From contig CAMWMD010000004.1 of NCBI GenBank assembly GCA_947175265.1, forward strand, positions 1 to 64,000: a DNA stretch of 64,000 nucleotides. The letters run 5' to 3'. The DNA is from an uncultured Porphyromonadaceae bacterium. GTDB lineage: Bacteria > Bacteroidota > Bacteroidia > Bacteroidales > Muribaculaceae. This document shows positions 18,795 to 28,441 of this stretch, piece by piece. Within the stretch, counting starts at the first letter, position 1. Every line of letters begins with the position of its first letter. Position numbers and translations under genes: made by a program. Under the pieces are notes generated by a model. The model was not told where the DNA came from, made no database searches, and was given only the letters and a program-made list of their open reading frames with translations.

Positions 18795-18832
18795 CATATA
18801 AGATTCATAAGACTCATAAGATTCATAAGAGA
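18795..18832. repeat. 9-nt tandem repeat CATAAGAYT
   Basis: catataagatt cataagact cataagatt cataagaga. Confidence 0.8.
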
Positions 18833-18836
18833 TGCA

Positions 18837-18864
18837 AAAAGGGCGCGAATAATCGCGCCCTTTT
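18837..18864. terminator. bidirectional intrinsic terminator
   Basis: AAAAGGGCGCGA-ATAA-TCGCGCCCTTTT between convergent genes. Confidence 0.85.
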
Positions 18865-18873
18865 CTATCACCT

Positions 18874-18958
18874 GTCACCTTGAGCCTTGAGCCTCGGGCC
18901 TTGAGCCTAACGCCTCGAGCCTTGAGCCTCGCGCCTCGAGCCTAACGCCTAAACGCCT
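18874..18958 (+). repeat. GC-type heptamer array, 10 perfect NNNGCCT units plus degenerate ends
   Basis: TGAGCCT TGAGCCT CGGGCCT TGAGCCT AACGCCT CGAGCCT TGAGCCT CGCGCCT CGAGCCT AACGCCT (18881-18950); abuts the stop codon of the HIT gene. Confidence 0.92.
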
Positions 18959-19346
18959 AAACCCTCGCCGCTATCGCCTCGCATATCTCCTTCATCCTTT
19001 CGGGATCGGGATTATCTATCTTATGCTTGAAATCCATATCCCCCTCCTTCTGAAGAGGCACGAGATGGATGTGGGCGTGAGGCACTTCAAGTCCAAGCAC
19101 AGTTACTCCTATCTTGCGGCACGGTATTGCCTCCTTCATAGCCTTGGCTACCTTTTTCGCAAAAACCATCATCTCCCCCAACTGCTCGTCGTCTATGTCG
19201 AAGATATAGTCGGTCTCCTGCTTAGGCACTACCAAGGTATGACCCCAGTTAACCGGATTGATGTCGAGGAAGGCGTAGAAACGGTCGTTCTCCGCTACCT
19301 TATATGAAGGTATCTCCCCTGCTATGATTTTTGAAAATATTGTCAT
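18957..19346 (-). CDS. HIT family protein
   Basis: MTIFSKIIAGEIPSYKV...NPVNWGHTLVVPK...VPHAHIHLVPL (HxHxH). Confidence 0.95.
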   Translation of the reverse strand: MTIFSKIIAGEIPSYKVAENDRFYAFLDINPVNWGHTLVVPKQETDYIFDIDDEQLGEMMVFAKKVAKAMKEAIPCRKIGVTVLGLEVPHAHIHLVPLQKEGDMDFKHKIDNPDPERMKEICEAIAARV

Positions 19347-19383
19347 TGCTATATGCTTTTTATCCACCTTCCGGCTGAAAGTA

Positions 19384-19848
19384 TCAAATCTCTATCTTGA
19401 GAATCTCAAACTCCAGAATCCCTACAGGCGCCTGCACCTTTACCTTGTCGCCTACCTTATGCCCCAGGATACCCTGTGCGATAGGTGTGGAGGAGGCGAT
19501 CTTTCCTTCACGGAGGTTCGCCTCATTATCGGTGACGATGGTGTATTTCACCACCATATTATTCTTGAGATTCTTTATGGTGACCGTATTTAGAAGCTGC
19601 ACAACGTCAGTGTTGAGTTTGCTGTCGTCGATGATTCGTGCTGTGGCGATAAGTTCCTTGATCTTGGCGATCTTCATTTCAAGCATGCCCTGTGCCTCCT
19701 TGGCGGCATCATATTCGGCATTCTCTGAAAGGTCACCCTTATCGCGGGCCTCCGCTATGGCCTGCTTGATGAGCGGACGCTCTGCCTCAAGATCGGCCAG
19801 TTCCTTCATTTTCTTGTCGTAACCCTCTTGGGTAAGATAAGTTGCCAT
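19384..19848 (-). CDS. greA: transcription elongation factor GreA
   Basis: YLTQEGYDKKMKELADLEAERPLIKQAIAEARDKGDLSENAEYDAAKE. Confidence 0.97.
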   Translation of the reverse strand: MATYLTQEGYDKKMKELADLEAERPLIKQAIAEARDKGDLSENAEYDAAKEAQGMLEMKIAKIKELIATARIIDDSKLNTDVVQLLNTVTIKNLKNNMVVKYTIVTDNEANLREGKIASSTPIAQGILGHKVGDKVKVQAPVGILEFEILKIEI

Positions 19849-20064
19849 AATTATAAAAGGTCTGATTTTTAATGATTTTCCTTGGTAAATAAACTCAGGT
19901 AAAAAAGCCGGCCAGTCACCATTGTGGGTATTGGAAGAGATTAAAAAAATAAGGAATCTTTCTATTCCGCCTGTGCTCTCCCTCTTTCAAAAGGATTTAG
20001 TACCGACGGGGTTAAAAGACCCTCTCCGACACCCTTCAGTGTCATTTGCCGTATTTTTTCGCTG

Positions 20065-20096
20065 CAAAGGTAATGCTTTTTATCACCACGCCCAAA
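20065..20096 (-). promoter_or_regulatory. promoter TTTG-N20-TACCTTTG for greA-HIT
   Basis: Plus strand CAAAGGTA (20065-20072), 20 nt, CAAA (20093-20096). Confidence 0.7.
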
Positions 20097-20195
20097 TTTT
20101 AACAGTTAAAAGTTGTTGGCGACAAAGATTTTTTTACTATCTTTGCCTGCGGTTTGTACCCCCCTCTCTCCCGGAATTTCAAATATTTTCCTGAC

Positions 20196-20627
20196 ATGAC
20201 TATCAACGAAACTCAAGACGAGATAATCGAAGAATTCGAAGGGCTCACCGACTGGATGGACCGTTATGCTTACATCATCGATCTGGGAAACACCCTCCCT
20301 GACTTCCCAGAAGATGAAAAGACGCCCCAAAACCTTATCGAGGGCTGCCAGAGCCGGGTTTGGATCACGGCTGACAAGGGCAACGACGCCGAAATTCATT
20401 TCCGCGCTGACTCCGACGCTCTCATCGTAAAAGGTATCGTAGCACTGCTCATGAGGGTGCTCAACAACCACACCCCTCAGGAGATTCTTGACGCCGACCT
20501 ATATTTCATCGATAAAATCGGCCTCAAGGAGCACCTCTCCCCAACCCGCAGCAACGGTCTCGTGGCAATGGTGAAGCAGATCCACAACTATGCCCTCGCT
20601 TTCAAGATGCTTGACGAGAATAAGTGA
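20196..20627 (+). CDS. sufE: SufE family Fe-S assembly protein
   Basis: MTINETQDEIIEEFEGLTDWMDRYAYIIDLG...LIEGCQSRVWI. Confidence 0.93.
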   Translation: MTINETQDEIIEEFEGLTDWMDRYAYIIDLGNTLPDFPEDEKTPQNLIEGCQSRVWITADKGNDAEIHFRADSDALIVKGIVALLMRVLNNHTPQEILDADLYFIDKIGLKEHLSPTRSNGLVAMVKQIHNYALAFKMLDENK

Positions 20628-20685
20628 CCTCCCGCAAAAACCTGAAAATTTCCTATCATCATAAACCATTTAATACCAGACAAAC

Positions 20686-22212
20686 ATGTTCAAGAACCAA
20701 CCTAAAGGATTGATTCCTGCCGCATTGAGCAACATGGGTGAGCGTTTCGGCTATTACATCATGAATGCCGTGCTCGTGCTTTTCCTCTGCTCAAAGTTCG
20801 GCCTCTCCGAGGAAACCAGTGCCCTGGTCTACTCATTCTTCTATGCGGGGATATACCTTTTCGGACTTGTCGGAGGTACTATTGCCGACCGCACACAAAA
20901 TTACAAAGGCACAATTATAAACGGCCTTATTGTGATGTCGCTCGGCTACGTCATTTTGGCCATTCCGATTCTCTCCACATCCAACAACATTTCATGGCTG
21001 TTGCCTCTGACTTGTTTTGCCCTCTTCCTCATTGCTTTCGGCAACGGTCTCTTTAAAGGCAATCTCGCTGCTATTGTCGGGCAGCTTTATGACAACCCGA
21101 AGTATGCGGCTCAACGCGACTCCGGTTTCCAGATTTTCTATGTATTCATCAATGTCGGCGGTGTCTTCGCCCCCCTTATCGCTCCCATGCTCCGCAGTTG
21201 GTGGCTCGGTGTTCATAATCTTACCTATAATGCAAAACTTCCGGCCCTTTGTCATGAATATCTGAGCGTTACCGACAATATGTCGATGGAGAACACAAAC
21301 AACCTTTACGAGCTTATCACTGCAACAGGAGGCGACACTTCCGGAGATATAGCTGCATTCTGCACAGAATATCTTGACGTATTCAACACGGGCATTCATT
21401 ATTCCTTTATTGCTTCGGTTCTGGCAATGCTCCTTTCTCTGTTAATTTTCCTTGCATATAAGAAAGGATTGCCAACACCGGTCACCAAGGCCAAAGATAC
21501 AGGGGTCAAAATGTCGGATGAAGAGCGTAAGGCTATGGCTTCTGAAATCAAACAGCGTATGTTGGCTCTCTTTGCTGTGCTCGGTATTGTTATCTTCTTC
21601 TGGTTCTCATTCCATCAGAACGGCACTTCCCTCTCTCTATTCGCTCGCGACTTCGTGAAAACTGATTCTATCGCTCCTGAGGTATGGCAGTCGATAAATC
21701 CATTCTTCGTTATAGTCCTCACTCCGGTGGTTATGTGGATTTTCAGCGCATTGAAACGCAAGGGAATCGAAATATCCACCCCAAAAAAGATTGGCATAGG
21801 TATGGGTATCGCGGGGCTTGCCTTCCTTTTCCTGGCCCTCTTCTCAAGCGCTATGGGCTATCCTTCTGCCGACACTTTCCGTTCTCTCCCCGTGGCCGAA
21901 CAATCTTCAATGCTCGCCGGACCCTGGGTGCTTATCCTCCTCTATTTCTTCCTCACGGTAGCCGAACTTTTCATCTCCCCACTGGGTCTCTCATTCGTTT
22001 CAAAAGTGGCACCCAGCCATCTGCAGGGCCTCTGTCAGGGTCTCTGGCTCGGCGCTACTGCCCTCGGCAACCTCCTCCTCTGGATCGGCCCCCTCATGTA
22101 CAACGCATGGCCCCTCTGGCAGTGCTGGACGGTTTTCCTCGTAGTGTGCCTCGTTTCCATGGGCGTGATGTTCTCCATGGTCAAATGGCTCGAGAGGGTC
22201 ACTCAAGCCTAA
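20686..22212 (+). CDS. POT family peptide MFS transporter
   Basis: MFKNQPKGLIPAALSNMGERFGYYIMNAVLVLFL; multiple TM segments; FKGNLAAIVGQLY. Confidence 0.93.
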   Translation: MFKNQPKGLIPAALSNMGERFGYYIMNAVLVLFLCSKFGLSEETSALVYSFFYAGIYLFGLVGGTIADRTQNYKGTIINGLIVMSLGYVILAIPILSTSNNISWLLPLTCFALFLIAFGNGLFKGNLAAIVGQLYDNPKYAAQRDSGFQIFYVFINVGGVFAPLIAPMLRSWWLGVHNLTYNAKLPALCHEYLSVTDNMSMENTNNLYELITATGGDTSGDIAAFCTEYLDVFNTGIHYSFIASVLAMLLSLLIFLAYKKGLPTPVTKAKDTGVKMSDEERKAMASEIKQRMLALFAVLGIVIFFWFSFHQNGTSLSLFARDFVKTDSIAPEVWQSINPFFVIVLTPVVMWIFSALKRKGIEISTPKKIGIGMGIAGLAFLFLALFSSAMGYPSADTFRSLPVAEQSSMLAGPWVLILLYFFLTVAELFISPLGLSFVSKVAPSHLQGLCQGLWLGATALGNLLLWIGPLMYNAWPLWQCWTVFLVVCLVSMGVMFSMVKWLERVTQA

Positions 22213-22251
22213 GATTATTTAAGGCAATTTCATTATAAACCTACCCTCACG

Positions 22252-22287
22252 GGAGGGGCATCCGGTCCGGGATGTCCCTCCTTTTTT
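22252..22287 (+). terminator. intrinsic terminator
   Basis: GGAGGGGCATCC...GGATGTCCCTCC then TTTTTT. Confidence 0.85.
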
Positions 22288-22310
22288 GAGGGTCAACAAA
22301 GATTTCAGTT

Positions 22311-24047
22311 ATGTTCAAAGACCAACCCAAGGGATTGTTTATCCTTGGTCTCTCAAACATGGGGGAACGCTTCGGCTACTACACGATGCTCTCCATCCTG
22401 CTCCTCTACCTTCAGGCTAAGTTCGGTTTCAGCACGGCTGCGTCGGGGCAGATCTACGCCTTGTTCATGGCAGTGGTATATTTCCTCCCCATAATGGGGG
22501 GATGGGTAGCCGACAGATGGAACTTTTCAAAATGCGTCACCACCGGCATCGTCGTGATGTTCATCGGCTACCTCATCATGGCAATTCCCACACAGGTGAG
22601 GGCCGAATCATCCCTGTGGATACTCTTCGGCGCTCTCTTCCTGATTGCCGTGGGCACGGGATTGTTCAAGGGAAACCTTCAGGTGATGGTGGGTGACCTC
22701 TATGACGAGCCGGCCTATTCATCCAAGAGGGATGCCGGATTCTCTATCTTCTACATGGCCATTAACATTGTCTCCATGTTCGCCCCCGGCACCGCCACGG
22801 CGATGTGCAACCTCGCTTTCTCACGTTCCGACCTCAAATATGTGGCCGACCTCCCAGCCGCCTGCAACGCATATCTCGATGCGGCGGAGACAGGGGCTTC
22901 CTCTTTACCTGACGCCGCCGCTAAGGTTGGCGACCTCGCCATAGCAAACGGCATGGACGTGAACCTTCCCGACATGACCGCCTGGTGCACGGAATATCTG
23001 ACCACCCTCTCCACAGGATACACCTACGGGTTCAGCGTGGCTTGTTTCTCGCTGATTGTCTCTTACGTGATTTATGTGCTCGGCAAACGCTCCTTCATCA
23101 ATTCCATCAGCTCCGGAAAGAAAGAGAAATCAGGCGACGCTTCCCATTCCGTGGAACTTACCCCCGAACAGACAAGAAACAGATTGACGGCACTCCTGCT
23201 CGTCTTTGCCGTGGTGATTTTCTTCTGGATGGTTTTCAATCAAAGCGGAGCCGCGCTTACGGAATTTGCCAAATCATGCATCGCCCCTGAATGTGGAGGG
23301 CCGACAAGAATTTTCTTCAACGTATGGGCCTTGGCTGCGGTCTGCATCGGTGTCTATGCCCTTTTCGGCCTGTTTCAGTCAAAGACATCGGCCGGAAAGA
23401 CTTCTGCGGGTATTCTGCTAATCTGCATGGCCTCTTTCCTTATCTATTTCTTTGTCACCACCCCCAATCCCCTCACCGATATCCAGCCCCAGGCTTATCA
23501 GCAATTCAATCCCTTCTTCGTAGTCGCGCTCACTCCCGTGTCGCTCGCCTTGTTCGGCTGCCTCGCGGCTAAAGGGAAGGAACCCTCAGCCCCACGCAAG
23601 ATAGGCTACGGCATGATTCTCGCCGGTGTGGCCTACGGACTCATGACGATAGCATCAATAGGGCTGAAGGGCACTGAAGGGAGCGTAAATCCCAACTGGC
23701 TTATACTTACCTACCTCCTGCTTACATTCGCCGAACTCCTCCTATCCCCTATCGGAATATCTTTCGTATCGAAGGTGGCACCTCCCAAATATAAGGGTGC
23801 AATGATGGGCGCATGGTTCGGGGCGAGTGCCATAGGCAATTATCTCGTGATGGTCCCCATGCTCCTTTGGGGTAAAATATCACTTGTAGCTATATGGAGC
23901 ATCCTCGTTGCCCTGTGTCTCATCTCGGCGGTGTTCATATTCAGCATAATGAAGCGGCTGGAAAGCGTCTCCGGGGATTCCGACTCACCCAGCCCTCTCG
24001 AAGAGGAGGCTGAGGCCCAGCGCATCGCATCGGATGTGGAGGCCTGA
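22311..24047 (+). CDS. POT family peptide MFS transporter (tandem paralogue)
   Basis: MFKDQPKGLFILGLSNMGERFGYYTMLSILLLYL, FKGNLQVMVGDLY. Confidence 0.93.
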   Translation: MFKDQPKGLFILGLSNMGERFGYYTMLSILLLYLQAKFGFSTAASGQIYALFMAVVYFLPIMGGWVADRWNFSKCVTTGIVVMFIGYLIMAIPTQVRAESSLWILFGALFLIAVGTGLFKGNLQVMVGDLYDEPAYSSKRDAGFSIFYMAINIVSMFAPGTATAMCNLAFSRSDLKYVADLPAACNAYLDAAETGASSLPDAAAKVGDLAIANGMDVNLPDMTAWCTEYLTTLSTGYTYGFSVACFSLIVSYVIYVLGKRSFINSISSGKKEKSGDASHSVELTPEQTRNRLTALLLVFAVVIFFWMVFNQSGAALTEFAKSCIAPECGGPTRIFFNVWALAAVCIGVYALFGLFQSKTSAGKTSAGILLICMASFLIYFFVTTPNPLTDIQPQAYQQFNPFFVVALTPVSLALFGCLAAKGKEPSAPRKIGYGMILAGVAYGLMTIASIGLKGTEGSVNPNWLILTYLLLTFAELLLSPIGISFVSKVAPPKYKGAMMGAWFGASAIGNYLVMVPMLLWGKISLVAIWSILVALCLISAVFIFSIMKRLESVSGDSDSPSPLEEEAEAQRIASDVEA

Positions 24048-24112
24048 CGGGTATCAACACGGCGGGAAGTTAGGGGAAATCGCTTAACAATATCCCAAGT
24101 AATTTGTTATAA

Positions 24113-24145
24113 GGAGTGTGGGGGTGTCCTCACACTCCCTTTTTA
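24113..24145 (+). terminator. intrinsic terminator
   Basis: GGAGTGTG ... CACACTCC then TTTTT. Confidence 0.75.
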
Positions 24146-24182
24146 TTCCCTTAATCATTTCCACAACATAAAAACTCCCGCA

Positions 24183-25844
24183 ATGCTGAAAATCAAGAAT
24201 TTCATAAAGATATACGAACAGAGTTTCGCAGAAAATTGGGATCTCCCCGCACTTTCCGAATTCGGTAAACATAACGACATCACATACGCTCAGTTTGCAG
24301 AGGCCATAGCGAAGACTCACCTCCTTTTCGAATCTATCGGTATCAAACCGGGTGCCAAAATCGCCCTCTGTGGTAAGGATTCCGCCGAATGGGTGAAGGT
24401 GTATATGGCCACTGTGACATACGGGGCAATAATTGTGCCTATCCTTTCCGATTTCAATCCCCGTGACATCGCCCATATCGTGAATCACTCGGAGGCTGAA
24501 CTCCTATTCGTCTCCGACCATATCTGGGAGCATCTTGAGGCGGAGACTCTGCTCAACGTCAAAGGCGTGATGAGCATAGAGACAAAGAATGTGCTTCATG
24601 AGAATGCGGGAGTGGAGTTGCAGCGTAACCTGCGTCTGCTCAAACGTCGGTTCAACCGAAAATATCCCGACGGCTATCAACCCCAGCATGTGATATACGC
24701 AAACAGGGATAACTCCGAGGTAGTGGAGATAAACTATACCTCCGGAACCACCGGTTTCTCCAAAGGAGTGATGCTAACCGGTGAGAATCTTGCCGGAAAC
24801 GTCTGCTTCGGAATATCGGCCGAACTTCATTTCCGCAATTCAAGGGTCCTCGCGTTCCTCCCCCTCGCCCATGCCTACGGGTGTGCCTTTGATATGCTCA
24901 CCCCGCTCGCCGAAGGTTCGCATATCACCCTTCTCTGCAAGACGCCTTCGCCTAAGGTGCTTCTGAAGGCTTTGTCTGTTGTCCGTCCCAATCTCGTGAT
25001 ATGTGTGCCCCTCATTCTCGAGAAGATATATAAGAACCAGATTCTGCCGATGATTTCCAAGGGAACCATGCGCTGGACCCTCGCCGTGCCTTTCCTCGAT
25101 TCGCTCATCTATTCAAAGATTCGCAAGAAACTTGTGGATGCCTTCGGAGGTGAATTTGAGGAAGTGATCGTGGGTGGAGCCCCTCTGAATCATGAGGTGG
25201 AGGAATTCCTCCACAAAATAAAGTTCCCCTTCACGGTGGGTTATGGTATGACCGAGTGCGGCCCCCTCATCTCCTATACCCCCTGGAGAGAATTTATCGT
25301 AGGCTCCTCCGGACGCACACTCCCCATAATGGAGTCAAAGATAGAATCGCCCGACCCGGAGAAAATCCCCGGAGAAATCTGTGTGCGCGGTACGAATGTC
25401 ATGAAGGGTTATTACAAGAATCCAGAGGCTACCGAGGCCGTGATAGATGCCGAGGGGTGGTTGCATACGGGCGATATGGGCACACGTACACCTGACGGGA
25501 CTCTGTTCCTGCGTGGTCGCTCAAAGACAATGATCCTTTCCGCTTCCGGTCAGAACATCTACCCTGAGGAGATCGAGGCCAAACTCAACAATATGCCGTA
25601 TGTGGCCGAGAGTCTTGTCGTGGAGCGTGACGGCAGGCTGGTGGCGCTCGTATATCCCGACTATGACGCTACCGACAAATTCGGAATCTCGATTGCCGAT
25701 ATGGATGCGGCTATGGAAAACGTGAGGGAGGAACTCAACAAACTCGTGGCTCCATACGAGAAAATATCGAAAATCATCCTAATGCCCAACGAATTTGAGA
25801 AGACCCCGAAGAGGAGTATCAAGCGTTTCCTTTACACACGTTAA
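24183..25844 (+). CDS. AMP-dependent synthetase / long-chain acyl-CoA ligase family
   Basis: INYTSGTTGFSKGVMLT, GYGMTECGPLISY, GWLHTGDMG. Confidence 0.93.
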   Translation: MLKIKNFIKIYEQSFAENWDLPALSEFGKHNDITYAQFAEAIAKTHLLFESIGIKPGAKIALCGKDSAEWVKVYMATVTYGAIIVPILSDFNPRDIAHIVNHSEAELLFVSDHIWEHLEAETLLNVKGVMSIETKNVLHENAGVELQRNLRLLKRRFNRKYPDGYQPQHVIYANRDNSEVVEINYTSGTTGFSKGVMLTGENLAGNVCFGISAELHFRNSRVLAFLPLAHAYGCAFDMLTPLAEGSHITLLCKTPSPKVLLKALSVVRPNLVICVPLILEKIYKNQILPMISKGTMRWTLAVPFLDSLIYSKIRKKLVDAFGGEFEEVIVGGAPLNHEVEEFLHKIKFPFTVGYGMTECGPLISYTPWREFIVGSSGRTLPIMESKIESPDPEKIPGEICVRGTNVMKGYYKNPEATEAVIDAEGWLHTGDMGTRTPDGTLFLRGRSKTMILSASGQNIYPEEIEAKLNNMPYVAESLVVERDGRLVALVYPDYDATDKFGISIADMDAAMENVREELNKLVAPYEKISKIILMPNEFEKTPKRSIKRFLYTR

Positions 25845-25983
25845 ACGCAGGCAATACATAATTTGGGGAATCTCGGATTTACACGTTACCTTTTGTTGCA
25901 GGAATGAAAAAAAAGTTGTAGTTTTGCGCAGATTTTGTTATTGAATGTTAAATCAACTTTCAAAGTCATAACAGACAATCACC

Positions 25984-26604
25984 ATGCAGAAGCATGTCTC
26001 ACACGCCAAACCTCTTTCTGACAACAGTTTGCTGGCCCTTTCAATAGTCGTCATGCTCCTCGTGGCCATATCTTGTGCCGGGGGTGCGAAAAGTGATGCC
26101 TCTTCCGATTCCTCCCCGGAATCGGAAGACTTCCATGCGGACAATGACATCGCAATGACGATACGCAGCATAGCAGATGCCATAAAGGTGGGTGAGCCTC
26201 TTGATTCCACAGAATATGATTTCCTCGGTGTCCTCACCGACGGACAGGGTGCTCCGCTGTACACCGACGTACAGGGTTCTCCCGGCGTGTGGGTCGTTGA
26301 TGTGCTTGACAAAAGAAACGCTACGATACGTAACCTGTACCTTGGAGACCTCCTTCCGGATGACCTTCAGAGTTACATCCTCCAGAGCCTTTCCCTGACC
26401 GGAAAATCACCTGTCGATTTCGAGAACGATGATGCCGAAAGTTATGACGACACCTCAATCGTGGTGTACGACTTCGGAGGTGGTTACCTGCGTTTCGAAA
26501 TAAGGGCCGGTATCGCCCCCAATGGACTCGAAGGACCGCTGCTGACCATAATCCTAAGTGCCGACGCTCCCCCCGGACTTAAGGAAAAGGGACAGCGTGC
26601 CTGA
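25984..26604 (+). CDS. hypothetical lipoprotein-like protein
   Basis: N-term hydrophobic segment LLVAISCAGG; no family recognised. Confidence 0.65.
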   Translation: MQKHVSHAKPLSDNSLLALSIVVMLLVAISCAGGAKSDASSDSSPESEDFHADNDIAMTIRSIADAIKVGEPLDSTEYDFLGVLTDGQGAPLYTDVQGSPGVWVVDVLDKRNATIRNLYLGDLLPDDLQSYILQSLSLTGKSPVDFENDDAESYDDTSIVVYDFGGGYLRFEIRAGIAPNGLEGPLLTIILSADAPPGLKEKGQRA

Positions 26605-26625
26605 TTCACCAATCCCCCTCTTCTA

Positions 26626-27657
26626 TCACTCCTCCCCCTCTTTCTGTGACAGGGATTTCCCCAGCGGACGGAACACAAACAAACGGGATGACTCAAAACG
26701 CGGGAGCGCCATAAGTTGCACATCCGATTTCCTATCCTCAAGGGTATCTTCCGCATTCCCTACCTTCAGCCCCTTCTCCTCCAAAGCATCCCTGACAGCC
26801 TTCAATGCCTTCTGCGGAGTGTTGTTATCTTTTGAGAGATGACATAGGAATATGTTCTTCAAATCCGGATTCACAATCTCCTTAAGGAATGCAGCCGTAG
26901 CCACGTTGTCCATGTGGCCCGCTTCGGTCTGTATCCTTGCCTTGAGATATTCGGGATAACTGCCGTTGAGGAGCATCCTCAAATCATAATTGGCCTCTAT
27001 CACGAGATAATTGGCTCGGCTCATGTAATGGCGCGCCCTCTCCTTCACGGCTCCGAGATCGGTGGCGAGTACAAAATTACGGTCGTCAAACGTTATGGAG
27101 AAGCCCATGTTGTCCACACCGTCATGAGGTACCTCGAAAGCGGTAATCTCCAAATCAGCCAATTTGAACGGAATCTCCTTAAAAATCGGGGAATGATAGT
27201 CCTTGATGCGCTTGGAGATGCTATGGCGGCGGAGAATACCTGTCAGGACACGGTTGGTGCAATAAAGCCTTATATGCCGGTGATTGCGCAGCAACGTGTA
27301 GACGTAACGCACATGATCGGAATGGTCGTGCGTGAGAAGCACCCCCACCACCTTCTTCATATCTATTCCGTTTGAGGCAAGCGTAGACTCTATGATATCG
27401 GCCTTTACTCCGGCATCAATCAGTATGCCCCCCTTACGGGTGCCGACATAGCATGAGTTCCCGCTTGAGCCGGAACCTATGGAGAAATAATAGAGCAGGC
27501 GGTCTTCAGGTAAAGGCTCCTTTTTCTCCGGCACGGGTATTTCCGCGGCCGCATAGACATTGCGCCTCACCGGCTTCGTAGGCCGCGTATCAAGCACTTC
27601 CCATTCCTCAAACGGAAGTTTCATCTGCCCTTCGAATGTAATCTTGCGTCTTGCCAT
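26626..27657 (-). CDS. MBL-fold metallohydrolase (YycJ/WalJ-like)
   Basis: SIGSGSSGNSCYVGTRKGGILIDAGVKADIIE...LTHDHSDHV. Confidence 0.9.
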   Translation of the reverse strand: MARRKITFEGQMKLPFEEWEVLDTRPTKPVRRNVYAAAEIPVPEKKEPLPEDRLLYYFSIGSGSSGNSCYVGTRKGGILIDAGVKADIIESTLASNGIDMKKVVGVLLTHDHSDHVRYVYTLLRNHRHIRLYCTNRVLTGILRRHSISKRIKDYHSPIFKEIPFKLADLEITAFEVPHDGVDNMGFSITFDDRNFVLATDLGAVKERARHYMSRANYLVIEANYDLRMLLNGSYPEYLKARIQTEAGHMDNVATAAFLKEIVNPDLKNIFLCHLSKDNNTPQKALKAVRDALEEKGLKVGNAEDTLEDRKSDVQLMALPRFESSRLFVFRPLGKSLSQKEGEE

Positions 27658-27659
27658 CT

Positions 27660-28388
27660 TCAATTGTGTTTGGTGCCTGCGTAAATTAGGAATATGGCAG
27701 GTCGCTTGTCGTAATCATATTTCCTTCCCCTCCATTTGGAAACCGGGAGGGTGACGATGCTTTCCTTTTCAGGGTCGGTGATATCGCATGCCACGCATAC
27801 CTCTGTGGTGGGATGAAGCACCTCGGTGATGACCTTGAGCATCCTGTTGTTGCGGTAGGGGGTCTCTATGAAAATCTGCGTCATATCCTGACGGCGTGAG
27901 ATTGCCTCAAGGTCCCGGAGTTTCCTTTCCCTATCTTTCCCCTCTATGGGAAGATAACCGTTGAATGAAAAGCCCTGTCCGTTGAATCCGGAGGCCATAA
28001 GCGACATGAGGATACTCGACGGCCCGACAAGGGGTATTACCTTAAGCCCCTCCCTCTGCGCTATGCTCACCGGGAGTGAGCCCGGGTCAGCAACTGCCGG
28101 ACAGCCCGCCTCACTCATGACACCGACTGGTTCCCCTCCTCGCAACGGGTCAAGATAACGCCCCACTTCCGCAAGGTCGGTATGCCTGTTGAGTTCGTAG
28201 AATGTGACAGCCCCTATGTCGAATGAGGGGTCACACCGTTTCAGAAAACGTCGCGCCGTGCGCACGTTCTCCACTATCAGATGATGCAATCCTTTAAGTA
28301 TTTCAAGGTTGCCGGGGGGCAACGTATCGGCAAAAGGCGCATTACTTATATTGACCGGTATAAGATAAAGGGCTGTCTTGATTTCCAT
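27660..28388 (-). CDS. SAM-dependent tetrapyrrole-methylase-fold methyltransferase (RsmI-like)
   Basis: GVMSEAGCPAVADPGSLPVSIAQREGLKVIPLVGPSSILMSLMASGFNGQGFSFNGYLP. Confidence 0.88.
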   Translation of the reverse strand: MEIKTALYLIPVNISNAPFADTLPPGNLEILKGLHHLIVENVRTARRFLKRCDPSFDIGAVTFYELNRHTDLAEVGRYLDPLRGGEPVGVMSEAGCPAVADPGSLPVSIAQREGLKVIPLVGPSSILMSLMASGFNGQGFSFNGYLPIEGKDRERKLRDLEAISRRQDMTQIFIETPYRNNRMLKVITEVLHPTTEVCVACDITDPEKESIVTLPVSKWRGRKYDYDKRPAIFLIYAGTKHN

Positions 28389-28441
28389 ATAATACAAAAT
28401 TAATAAAAAAATTTGTATTTTTGCAGAAAAATAGATGTTTT

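Noticed and set aside
20686-24047. Tandem POT transporters as an unusual system
   Set aside because: Ordinary paralogous duplication with separate terminators; nothing beyond expected transporter function.
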